Virus record (IMG/VR): IMGVR_UViG_3300042520_000494
Location: 1-32,639 of that record
DNA: 32,639 nucleotides
Source of the DNA: a virus
Reading direction: 5' to 3' (one strand)
The position numbers were made by a program, and so were the translations under genes. The notes beneath the pieces are model-generated. The model did no database searches. It was not told the origin of the DNA and saw nothing but the letters and a program-made list of their open reading frames with translations. Below are positions 7,955-14,615 of the stretch, piece by piece; the first letter of the stretch is position 1; each line of letters begins with the position of its first letter.

Positions 7955-8571
7955 CCGATGGCCTCCATCGCGCTGAAGCTGATCCCGTAGATCGACGCCT
8001 CGTTGATCGACCATGCCGTTTCGTTGGAGGCCAGCCTGAAGCGGCCAACGGCATTGGTGACGATGACGGTGGCATTGTCAGCCGGAGCCGTGCGGATGTG
8101 CGGCCAGAGCGAAAGCGTGGCCTCGCCGCTGCCGTTGGTGTTCACATCCTCCAACACCTTGTGCAGCGTTGCCGTCCCGGCTGCGCCAAGCTGGATGTAA
8201 TCGCCAGCTTTCAGCCAATCGGTGACATCAGCGGTGCAGCCGTCGATGTTCAGTTCTTCGCCTGTCTGGCTGCCACCGTTCACTCTAGGCGTGCCACCGA
8301 TGGCTCCTTGCGGCACGCAACTTCTGGAGTCGCCCATTGTGAAAGTGCCGTATCGTCCACGCAGGCTCACCAGCCACGCTACCCAGATCGCGGCATCTGC
8401 GCGTTTCATCGGCGGCAGGGTCACATCAGCCTGCCACATCTGACCCGCGCTGGCCTGCGCTTGGCCGGAGTATGTAAACGGTGACATCTCATAAACGACC
8501 GCATTGACGGCTCGCAGATCAATGTTCCTCACGCCAGTATGCGAAGGAAAGGTCAAAGGATAAGTGGTCAT
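7951..8571 (-). CDS. Distal tail protein-like component
   Basis: A 206-residue protein immediately after the tape measure gene (ATGA overlap), the position of distal-tail (Dit) proteins. The recognisable core is SPFTYSGQAQ, QMWQADVTLPPM and WLVSLRGRYGTF, a pattern I recall from tail proteins of alphaproteobacterial siphophages. The rest is beta-rich, with a C-terminal strand region (VGRFRLASNETAWSI). It probably forms the hexameric ring at the tail end. Exact family assignment would need a profile search. Confidence 0.75.
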   Translation of the reverse strand: MTTYPLTFPSHTGVRNIDLRAVNAVVYEMSPFTYSGQAQASAGQMWQADVTLPPMKRADAAIWVAWLVSLRGRYGTFTMGDSRSCVPQGAIGGTPRVNGGSQTGEELNIDGCTADVTDWLKAGDYIQLGAAGTATLHKVLEDVNTNGSGEATLSLWPHIRTAPADNATVIVTNAVGRFRLASNETAWSINEASIYGISFSAMEAIG

Positions 8572-10283
8572 GCAAAGCCCATCCCGTTCACGCTGCGCCG
8601 CTGTGCATCAAACACGGCAGCTTTGGCGCTGTCCGCTATCTGCGGCATCAGCGATTTGATCTCGGCGCGGACGGTCTGCTGCACGCCCGTGGAGACGTTT
8701 ATATTCTGTACGACAGTCACGCCACCGCCGCCGTTGACTGCCGCCTTTGCTTGCGGGACAGACAGCACGCGGCCTGCGCTAGAAGGCACAAACAACTCGC
8801 GGCCATGCTCACCGACAACAGAAGGCTGGCCAGCCATGAGCGCACCGCCAGATGCGCTGCCAGTTATCTTAAGTGCGTTTCCGATTGCGCCAAGCAAGCC
8901 AGAGCCACCTGTAGTCGCGGTTGCGAAAGAGCCGACAAGGCGCTGCACTACCAGAACCCGATACAGTTCCTTGATGATGTCTGCGGCCATAGACCTAAAG
9001 GCGTCCTTCGCACTCATAGTTCCATCGACAATGCCCATAAAGGCATCTTCCATAGACGACTGAATAGTCGATGAGATGCTCTCAAATTCTGTAAGCGTCA
9101 GGCCAAGGGCTTCAACCTGTGCCCTATAGGCATCCATTGCCGCCGTTGACTTTTGCCGAGCGGCGGTCGACCTGCCCTGAGCCTTTGTATTGTCCTCAAT
9201 GACAATGGTTTCCAGTTCGATGACTTCGGTTTGATCTTTGTGGGCATTTGTCACGGCGACAAGGTTTGCCTTTGCCGCTTCCGCAGCCGCCTCGGCATTT
9301 GCAAGGATTGACGAGTCTGGAATGCTTGCAACATTCGCCTCATAATCTCGAACCCTAGCAAGAGCCGCCTGAGTTTTGCCGACCTCGGAATAAGCGTCTG
9401 CGACTTCTTGAACCTCGCCCTTCAAGCCTTTTGCATATTCAGTCGCAGAAACGAATGCCCGATCAGCGTTCATCTGTCCAAACAGGAAGTCATTTGCGGC
9501 AGCCGTAAGGCCAGCGATGGCTTGTGCGGTTTCAATCAGGATCGGCGCAAGATTGATCAGCGCAACGCTAAGGTTGGCAGAAATCACAGAAGACATCGCA
9601 TCCAGCTTGTCGCCAGCCTCAGCAGCCTGCCGAATGATGTCTTCATCAATCACCACGCCCAAGGACTGCGCTTCTTCACGCATTTTTGCGAGTCCATCAG
9701 AACCCTCAGAAAGCATGTTGATCATTTTGACGCCGGATTTGCCAAACAGATCGGCGGCAAGTGTTGCGCGCTGCATTGGGTTTTCAACGGCAGCGATTTT
9801 GTTGGCGATCATATCCAAAGCATTAGGCAATGGAACAGATGCAAGATCAGTTGCGGACAGGCCAAGAGCCTGCAAAGAGTCCTTGGCCGCACTGCCGCCG
9901 CCTGCTGCATCGCCAAGGTTCTTTGAGAGAACGACAAGCGCCTGCTGCAAGGTATCTTGCTGAATGCCGCTCATTTGAGCCGCGTAGCGCAATTCCTGCA
10001 AAGCCGTCGTAGTGATGCCAATCGAGTCTGCGGCATCAGCAAGATCGCCCATGCGATCAGCGGCGGCTTTGACAGACGTGGCAAGCTGTTGAAAAACAGC
10101 CACGGCGGCTAAGCCTTGCGCTGCGACAGCCAGCTTGCCGAACATGTCGCCAGCGCCAGACAAATCCTTGTTTGCCTTTTGTGCGAACTTTTCAATTCGC
10201 CGCGAGTTTGCTGCCATAGCTTTGGCAAACTCTTTGTCCTTTGCGGCCAAGATGATGTTTAGCTGTTCAGCACTAATTGCCAT
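8568..10283 (-). CDS. Tape measure protein
   Basis: A 571-residue, Ala-rich, mostly helical protein. It starts MAISAEQLNIILAAKDKEF and contains hydrophobic helices (AKLAVAAQGLAAVAVFQ-type), the LQELRYAAQMSGI motif of phage tail tape measures, and a Gly-rich C-terminal part (ASGGALMAGQPSVVGEHG) common in this family. It scaffolds tail assembly and sets length; at about 0.15 nm per residue a tail near 85 nm is expected. The ATG at 10283 overlaps the end of the frameshift extension by 11 nt; the preceding TTG is an unlikely start. Confidence 0.93.
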   Translation of the reverse strand: MAISAEQLNIILAAKDKEFAKAMAANSRRIEKFAQKANKDLSGAGDMFGKLAVAAQGLAAVAVFQQLATSVKAAADRMGDLADAADSIGITTTALQELRYAAQMSGIQQDTLQQALVVLSKNLGDAAGGGSAAKDSLQALGLSATDLASVPLPNALDMIANKIAAVENPMQRATLAADLFGKSGVKMINMLSEGSDGLAKMREEAQSLGVVIDEDIIRQAAEAGDKLDAMSSVISANLSVALINLAPILIETAQAIAGLTAAANDFLFGQMNADRAFVSATEYAKGLKGEVQEVADAYSEVGKTQAALARVRDYEANVASIPDSSILANAEAAAEAAKANLVAVTNAHKDQTEVIELETIVIEDNTKAQGRSTAARQKSTAAMDAYRAQVEALGLTLTEFESISSTIQSSMEDAFMGIVDGTMSAKDAFRSMAADIIKELYRVLVVQRLVGSFATATTGGSGLLGAIGNALKITGSASGGALMAGQPSVVGEHGRELFVPSSAGRVLSVPQAKAAVNGGGGVTVVQNINVSTGVQQTVRAEIKSLMPQIADSAKAAVFDAQRRSVNGMGFA

Positions 10284-10494
10284 CAACCTGCCTCACAAGT
10301 TCGCGGAACTGCTCCGCTGTCATCGCGTCATCACCGGGCTTCTTCGGCGCATGTGCATCATGCCAGCCTTGGAAAACAAGCCAAGCGTCTTTCGGGATCA
10401 TATCACGGATTTCTTCAGGGCGTAAGCCGATGACGATTCCGTTCTTTATCATCCCTCTGACGTTTAATCTGTCAACTGCTGGCCCTCTGGCGGC
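10273..10494 (-). CDS. T-like extension of tail assembly chaperone, reached by -1 frameshift
   Basis: In the -1 frame after the slippery A run there are 73 codons to a TAG at 10275-10273, with no start of their own near the beginning. The product continues AARGPAVDRLNVRGMIKNG, then GLRPEEIRDMIPKDAWLVF and MTAEQFRELVRQVDGN. The EEIRDM, GWHDAHAP and AEQFREL stretches are what one expects of the second chaperone domain, which contacts the tape measure and the tail tube. An internal ATG (MIKNG) has GAGGG too close to serve well. This explains what would otherwise be a 180-nt gap. Confidence 0.8.
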   Translation of the reverse strand, partial: AARGPAVDRLNVRGMIKNGIVIGLRPEEIRDMIPKDAWLVFQGWHDAHAPKKPGDDAMTAEQFRELVRQVDGN

Positions 10495-10850
10495 TTTTTT
10501 TTTGAGGCTTTTTCGACCTCTTCAGCCGTGTCTGGCATAAAGGCAATGCCGAGGACAGCCTGCGCGATCTGATAAAGGCGCAAGAGATCGGCAGGCGTTG
10601 CCGACGACAACACCTTGTCGGCCTCTGCGTCTTTCATGCCTCCGCCGACAAGCCCCAATGCCAAGAGGTCTTTTACCTCAGTGCTGGTCGGCTTCTTTCC
10701 CCGGCCAAAGACGCCCTCCCAGAAATCAAAGATGCCTCGGTGCTTGTCCTCAAACCGCTCAATCTCACGATTGCGGAGCAGGAAAACGTAAGAGGTGTCG
10801 CCGATGTATTCGACGACACCTCCACGCGGCGCTTCTGCCGTGATGCTCAT
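10464..10850 (-). CDS. Tail assembly chaperone, frame-0 product (G-like)
   Basis: A 128-residue protein between the major tail gene and tape measure gene. Its core is IERFEDKHRGIFDFWEGVFGRGKKP, then a helical region (STEVKDLLALGLVGGG...LLRLYQIAQAVLG), as in gene-transfer-agent-type chaperones. The reading frame ends shortly after a run of nine A residues coding SKKK. It binds the tape measure protein during tail assembly. Its ATG overlaps the major tail stop (TAATG). A fraction of ribosomes should shift -1 at the A run to make the longer 192-residue protein. Confidence 0.88.
   Translation of the reverse strand: MSITAEAPRGGVVEYIGDTSYVFLLRNREIERFEDKHRGIFDFWEGVFGRGKKPTSTEVKDLLALGLVGGGMKDAEADKVLSSATPADLLRLYQIAQAVLGIAFMPDTAEEVEKASKKKPPEGQQLTD
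10494..10503 (-). promoter_or_regulatory. -1 frameshift slippery site (A AAA AAG)
   Basis: Nine consecutive A residues on the coding strand (10503-10495) precede G at 10494. In the chaperone frame these read TCA AAA AAA AAG, so the heptamer A AAA AAG, the same as in E. coli dnaX, is correctly phased. A slip of -1 there opens the 73-codon extension in register. A strong downstream stem is not evident. Confidence 0.8.
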
Positions 10851-11275
10851 TAGACAGCCGTGAACGTGACTGCACCAGTGCTGGACAGCGTAACGGAGTA
10901 GGTTACACCGCCTTCAGTCTCGCCGCCAAATTCCAGCGACTCGATGTAGAAAGCGCCAGCATAGGTTCCGAAAGCCGGAACGGTGACGGTGAAGTTGGCT
11001 TTGGCGTCTGCCTGCATTGCGACTGTGTTCATCCGCAATTCGGTGGCGCTGTCTTCAAAGAAGCCGTCGCCAGAAATCGAAACACTTTTCAGGCCTCCGA
11101 GGTTTTCGGTCCACAGTGCGCCGCCGGGAGTGGTGCAATCCGGGGTGGTCACGTCGATCATGGAGTTGTTGATCGTCATGGTCTTGCTGTTCAGCCCGCA
11201 AAGGTTCGCAAAGACTTCCGGCGATGCGCCATCGCCAATCTTTACGAGCAGGGCGCGTCCAAGTTGTTTAGCCAT
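10850..11275 (-). CDS. Major tail tube protein
   Basis: A 141-residue beta-rich protein: MAKQLGRALLVKIGDGASP at the start, CGLNSKTMTINNSMIDVTTPD in the middle, and a C-terminus (TYSVTLSSTGAVTFTAV) typical of the TP901-1/GTA type major tail protein family. It polymerises into the tail tube. It has a strong GGAGG ribosome site inside a leader shared with the capsid gene (11270-11306), consistent with high expression. Position between the tail terminator and chaperone genes supports the call. Confidence 0.92.
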   Translation of the reverse strand: MAKQLGRALLVKIGDGASPEVFANLCGLNSKTMTINNSMIDVTTPDCTTPGGALWTENLGGLKSVSISGDGFFEDSATELRMNTVAMQADAKANFTVTVPAFGTYAGAFYIESLEFGGETEGGVTYSVTLSSTGAVTFTAV

Positions 11276-11306
11276 GATGGCCTCCGTTTAAAGGGCTTGC
11301 CCAAGG
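11270..11306 (-). promoter_or_regulatory. Shared 5' leader module before the major tail gene
   Basis: On the coding strand CCTTGGGCAAG is followed after exactly 10 nt by GGAGGCCATCATGGCT, which contains the ribosome site and start codon. The same two blocks at the same spacing precede the capsid gene. The first block can pair with flanking bases (GGGC with GCCC) into a hairpin. Confidence 0.8.
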
Positions 11307-11319
11307 CCCGTTGCTAGGC

Positions 11320-11730
11320 TCACTCGAGCAATGCCCGAAGCACGATCACAGCCGTATAGCCACGGCCATCAGGGTCTCTTGTAACACTGTGGGTCTGGAA
11401 AATCAATTCGACCAGCGTGAACCCGGTGACGGTCACGCTTGTCTCTTGGCGATGCAAAGCAGCCTGCACAGCCTCAACAATCCGCACAGCCTCAACCCGG
11501 CCAGACGCCGATCTGCTTTCGGCCTCAAGGCTGATATCAACCGAAACGCCGACAGTAGTGTCTGTGTCGGCAGCGGTGGGCGTTATGTCGCCAAAGCGCA
11601 GATATGGGAACGTGACGCCCTGCGGCGGCTCGTCATAAACCCGCGTTGACACAAGCGTAGTCACGCCAGCGTTAGCGACCAAAGCAGCCCGCAGGCCTTT
11701 TTGCAGCGCAAGTGCAAAGCCGTCAGCCAT
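11320..11730 (-). CDS. DUF3168 tail terminator / tail completion protein
   Basis: A 136-residue protein with the DUF3168 pattern: N-terminal ALQKGLRAALVANAGVTTLV, then RVYDEPPQGVTFPYLRFGD, and a C-terminal strand TAVIVLRALLE. Members form a hexameric ring that caps the tail tube and joins it to the head. AAGGAGG sits 7 nt before the ATG. The gene overlaps the upstream HK97 gp10-like gene by 8 nt. Size and position match RcGTA gene 8-type proteins. Confidence 0.88.
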   Translation of the reverse strand: MADGFALALQKGLRAALVANAGVTTLVSTRVYDEPPQGVTFPYLRFGDITPTAADTDTTVGVSVDISLEAESRSASGRVEAVRIVEAVQAALHRQETSVTVTGFTLVELIFQTHSVTRDPDGRGYTAVIVLRALLE

Positions 11731-12115
11731 TGGTCGCCTCCTTCAAGCCGCGCCGAATAGCAGACTTGATGCTTCTGCTGAACTTCGGAGCCTGCAATTT
11801 CTGCGCTGTGCGGATGTAAGGCTGCGCCACTGTCGCGCCGCGATTGCCTTTTTTACGTCCAAATTCAACAGCCTTTGCTTTGATTTGCTCATCGCGTGCT
11901 GGCGGTGCGGCTTCGACCGAACCCATCATGCCTTCATCGTCGTATTGAGTAAATATCCAGCTTTTCAATTCACCAGATTTCACAGGCACAAGGCTGCGGG
12001 CCATTCTTGCCGCTTGTTCTGTGTTCAGCTTGATGGACTTCACAACATTGCGGTGGACGGCTTCAGGAGCGTCCCGCAATTGCTTGGCCAGTTTCGCCGA
12101 GCCAGCAACCTTCAC
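11723..12115 (-). CDS. HK97 gp10-like neck protein
   Basis: A 130-residue basic protein. It starts MKVAGSAKLAKQLRDAPEAV and contains ARSLVPVKSGELKSWI and VEFGRKKGNR, the characteristic stretches of the HK97 gp10 family, followed by a basic C-terminal helix. Family members act at the head-tail junction. It overlaps its neighbours by 4 and 8 nt. The standard RcGTA cluster has no obvious gene in this slot, so its presence points to phage ancestry of the module. Confidence 0.88.
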   Translation of the reverse strand: MKVAGSAKLAKQLRDAPEAVHRNVVKSIKLNTEQAARMARSLVPVKSGELKSWIFTQYDDEGMMGSVEAAPPARDEQIKAKAVEFGRKKGNRGATVAQPYIRTAQKLQAPKFSRSIKSAIRRGLKEATNG

Positions 12116-12450
12116 GTCGCCACCCCGCGCTCAAGCAGGAACTCAATCACCGCGTTCTTGCTGTCGATGTGGGTCACGTTTTTAATGGCCCAAGTGTAGC
12201 CACGAATGACAACGCGATCAGCAGCCGTCACGGCAAGGGTCAGGGTGTCGCCACGGCAGCGCATGGTGGCCATTGCCACGTCATTCAGCGCACCGCCTTC
12301 AATCATCTCTTTGCCGATCCGCTCACGCATGTCGGCCCAGCGCACGCCGTATTCAGACCATCCGGTGTAGATGTTGCCATAAGCATCAACAGCGCCTGCA
12401 TCGAGGCGCTGGAATGTAGCACGTTCACCGAATGCGCCAGCCTTAGCCAT
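12112..12450 (-). CDS. Head-tail joining / stopper protein
   Basis: A 112-residue beta-barrel-type adaptor. GAFGERATFQRLDAGAVDAYG and WSEYGVRWADMRE are hallmarks of phage head-tail joining (H_T_join) proteins, and the end IDSKNAVIEFLLERGV fits the final strand. It closes the portal channel and links to the tail terminator. Overlaps of 8 nt (upstream) and 4 nt (downstream) indicate coupled translation. Confidence 0.88.
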   Translation of the reverse strand: MAKAGAFGERATFQRLDAGAVDAYGNIYTGWSEYGVRWADMRERIGKEMIEGGALNDVAMATMRCRGDTLTLAVTAADRVVIRGYTWAIKNVTHIDSKNAVIEFLLERGVAT

Positions 12451-13036
12451 ACCAAGAATTCCGTTCGATGTTCATCATTTCCATGAAGCCATAAGGCAGG
12501 TCTTGCATCTGCTTTTCCTGCGTGGTCTCGCGGTTTTCATACCAGTGCGCCACCAGCATCAGAAGCGCGTGGCGAACAGTCTGCGGCACGCTGGCAGATG
12601 TTGACCCATAGCCGACCACATATTCGATCTTGATGGCATCGTCGCGGGTCTGGGTGATCGGCCAAGCCTTGCTTGTCTTGGGCGTGATCGTGATGCGGTT
12701 TGGTGTGCCGAACACGTTGAAGTCGGCCAGCGTTGCGGTCTGCAAAACGCCGTCGATATCGTAATACTTAATGGACGACACAGATTGCACCGGGCCGATG
12801 GAAAGCAGCACGGTGCTAGGATTTGGCGCAATCCATTCTGCCCAAGTCTGCGTGATCATTGCGCGGCCAAGCACGCCCTGCACATCCACGAAGGCAACGG
12901 CAGCGTCGATAAGCCGTTGAATAATGGTGTCGTCGTCGTTTCCCTCCACGCGCATCTGCGCCTTGGCCTCGGCCAAAGAGATCGGCGAGACGGCAGGCGC
13001 GGTGACGCGGACGAGGGAGAACTGCGGAGACAGCAT
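12443..13036 (-). CDS. Head-tail connector, gp6/adaptor-like
   Basis: A 197-residue protein. The start MLSPQFSLVRVTAPAVSP, the helix SLAEAKAQMRVEGNDDDT and the aspartate-led helix IDAAVAFVDVQG are the classical head-completion adaptor pattern. A central beta domain (SVSSIKYYDIDGVLQ) and the C-terminal HALLMLVAHWYENRET helix agree. It forms a ring under the portal. AAGGA lies about 8 nt before the ATG; the gene begins 3 nt after the preceding stop. Confidence 0.88.
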   Translation of the reverse strand: MLSPQFSLVRVTAPAVSPISLAEAKAQMRVEGNDDDTIIQRLIDAAVAFVDVQGVLGRAMITQTWAEWIAPNPSTVLLSIGPVQSVSSIKYYDIDGVLQTATLADFNVFGTPNRITITPKTSKAWPITQTRDDAIKIEYVVGYGSTSASVPQTVRHALLMLVAHWYENRETTQEKQMQDLPYGFMEMMNIERNSWYG

Positions 13037-13039
13037 CTG

Positions 13040-13234
13040 TTATTCCTTCACGGCTTTCTCAACAGCGGTCTTTTTGACAGCGCGTTCAACCTTGGCTTCT
13101 GCATCAGCGAAACCCTCGGCAATGCCTGCCTCAATGTAGCGTGCGGCTGTCTCATCGGCGCAATCAATCACGTCGCCCTTGTTGTGCGAGAAATCAATGC
13201 CAGCCATCGATGTGAGCAAACGAACTTTAGCCAT
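13040..13234 (-). CDS. Small capsid-adjacent protein, unknown
   Basis: A 64-residue protein: MAKVRLLTSMAGIDFSHNKG, then a DETAARYIEAGIAE segment and a Lys/Glu-rich tail. Short proteins with a KVRLLTSMAG start and an AARxIEAGxAE helix commonly follow capsid genes in phages; their role (capsid-associated, head completion or peptide-binding fold) is not settled. GGAGG precedes the ATG by 6 nt. It lies downstream of a strong UUCG-capped hairpin that separates it from the capsid gene. Confidence 0.8.
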   Translation of the reverse strand: MAKVRLLTSMAGIDFSHNKGDVIDCADETAARYIEAGIAEGFADAEAKVERAVKKTAVEKAVKE

Positions 13235-13255
13235 GTCGGCCTCCTTTTGTGGGAC

Positions 13256-13277
13256 GGGCGGGACCGAAGCCCCGCCC
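13256..13277 (-). promoter_or_regulatory. UUCG-capped hairpin after the capsid gene
   Basis: In the transcript GGGCGGG pairs with CCCGCCC, extended by one G-U pair and a C-G pair closing a UUCG tetraloop: a 9-bp stem. It lies between the capsid stop and the next ribosome site. No U tract follows, so it more likely protects or attenuates the capsid mRNA than terminates it. Confidence 0.75.
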
Positions 13278-13294
13278 AGTTTTCAGATCAGGCC

Positions 13295-14548
13295 TTAGGA
13301 AGCGGCAGTGATCAGGTGCTTGACGGCAGCGGTGTTGGCCAGCACGCCGTCGAAGCGGATGTAGCCGAGGATGCCGTAGTCGGGAGCGAAACGCTCACGG
13401 GCCACGAACAGCGACGGACCGCCGACCTTGCGGACGTAGAACTTCGACATGTCGCCGAACAGCATGACCTTCTTGGCGGCAGCCAGCGAGTCCATTGCTT
13501 GGTTCACGACCACGTTGTAGCCGAGAATGTTCTGCGGGACGCCAGCCTGATAGTTGCCCATCTGCCAGAGGTAGTTGCCCTGACCGTCCTTCAGCTTACG
13601 GACAGCGGCGAGGGTGCTGTCGTTCATCATGATGGCGGTGTTGGGTGCCGAGCGGTAAGCCGGGTTGACCGAGTGGATCAGGTCGATGATCTCGTCGGCG
13701 GTCACGGCTGCGGTCGCGGCTGCGGTCTTGCCGAGCGTGGAGGTCGTAACGATGCCCTCAACGTCCGACGAACCCGAACCAGTGGTCAGCTTCGAGTTGG
13801 CGATGCGGCCCATGCGCTCACCCAGCAGCTCACCCAGCAGCGATTCCATGTTCAGGATGGAGTCGTTTGCCAGTTCATACGACCAACGCACCCACTCGGT
13901 GTCGAAGGCATATGCGCCGAGGGTCTTCTGGCCGAAGGTCACGTCCTTGCCGCCATCGTCGGTCGGCTGGGTGCCTTCCGTGTGGGCTTCGGCAGCGACA
14001 GTGGTGTCGTCAACGGTCGGGATGTTGAACGTGTTGCCAGCCGTGGTGTTGATCACGGTGAACAGGTTCGAGTCGTACATCGGACCAGTGGCGATCATGG
14101 CCTTCTCAATGAAGGTCGCCAGTTCAGTCGGGACGGTGTAGCCGCCAGCCGAGTTGGTGCCTGCGGTCTGCGTGCGGAGTTCGTTGCTACGCAGAACCTG
14201 ACGCACTTCGCCGTCCAGACCATCGACGCCGCCGTTGGCGATCATGGCATAGAAAGCTGAGCGGTAGTCAGTGGCAAAGCCAGCGTCCACGGCAGGAGCC
14301 GAGGTGCGCTCAGCGACAGGGCGCTTCGACAGGTCAACCGAGTGAGCAGCGCGGATAGCCGCGTCAGCTTTTTCCATGCGCTGTGCAACGCCCGACAGGC
14401 GGTCATGCTCAGCCATCATGGAGTCAAACTCGCGCTCGATTTCAGCGGCGCGGGCTTCTTCGGTCTTGTCCGTCACTTCTGCAAGTTTGGAACGGGCTTC
14501 CGTGGCGATACGCGCCATCTTCTCCCGCAGGTCTTTCACGTCAGCCAT
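13295..14548 (-). CDS. Major capsid protein, HK97 fold with N-terminal delta domain
   Basis: A 417-residue protein. Residues 1-90 are a charged coiled-coil scaffold (MADVKDLREKMARIATEAR onward) that is expected to be removed by the protease after assembly. Residues 110-417 carry the HK97 core: GGYTVPTELATFIEKAM, then GKDVTFGQKTLGAYAFDTEW, RMGRIANSKLTTGSGS and the late FGDMSKFYVRKVGGPSL. The cleavage site is not identifiable with certainty. It has a very strong TAGGAGG ribosome site within the leader shared with the major tail gene. The best conserved gene of the window. Confidence 0.96.
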   Translation of the reverse strand: MADVKDLREKMARIATEARSKLAEVTDKTEEARAAEIEREFDSMMAEHDRLSGVAQRMEKADAAIRAAHSVDLSKRPVAERTSAPAVDAGFATDYRSAFYAMIANGGVDGLDGEVRQVLRSNELRTQTAGTNSAGGYTVPTELATFIEKAMIATGPMYDSNLFTVINTTAGNTFNIPTVDDTTVAAEAHTEGTQPTDDGGKDVTFGQKTLGAYAFDTEWVRWSYELANDSILNMESLLGELLGERMGRIANSKLTTGSGSSDVEGIVTTSTLGKTAAATAAVTADEIIDLIHSVNPAYRSAPNTAIMMNDSTLAAVRKLKDGQGNYLWQMGNYQAGVPQNILGYNVVVNQAMDSLAAAKKVMLFGDMSKFYVRKVGGPSLFVARERFAPDYGILGYIRFDGVLANTAAVKHLITAAS

Positions 14549-14579
14549 GATGGCCTCCTACATTGTGCCTTGCCCAAGG
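14543..14579 (-). promoter_or_regulatory. Shared 5' leader module before the capsid gene
   Basis: CCTTGGGCAAG, 10 nt of unrelated sequence, then GGAGGCCATCATGGCT with ribosome site and ATG; identical blocks and spacing to 11270-11306. Immediately upstream the same segment takes part in a GCCCAA/TTGGGC stem (14572-14594). Confidence 0.8.
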
Positions 14580-14615
14580 GCTGGGGGTTTGGGCCAACAG
14601 CGGGAGACCGCCGTT
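14572..14615 (-). promoter_or_regulatory. Two tandem hairpins between protease and capsid genes
   Basis: One stem pairs GCCCAA with TTGGGC (14572-14594). A second pairs GCGG with CCGC around a 4-nt loop, plus an outer AAC/GTT with one mismatch (14596-14615), touching the protease stop. There is no U tract; they may set a processing site giving a separate, stable capsid mRNA. Confidence 0.55.

Noticed and set aside
12785-14260. Long plus-strand open frame of about 490 codons antisense to the capsid gene
   Set aside because: Mirror of capsid codon bias; His/Val/Asp-rich nonsense composition, no ribosome site, and the capsid frame is certain.
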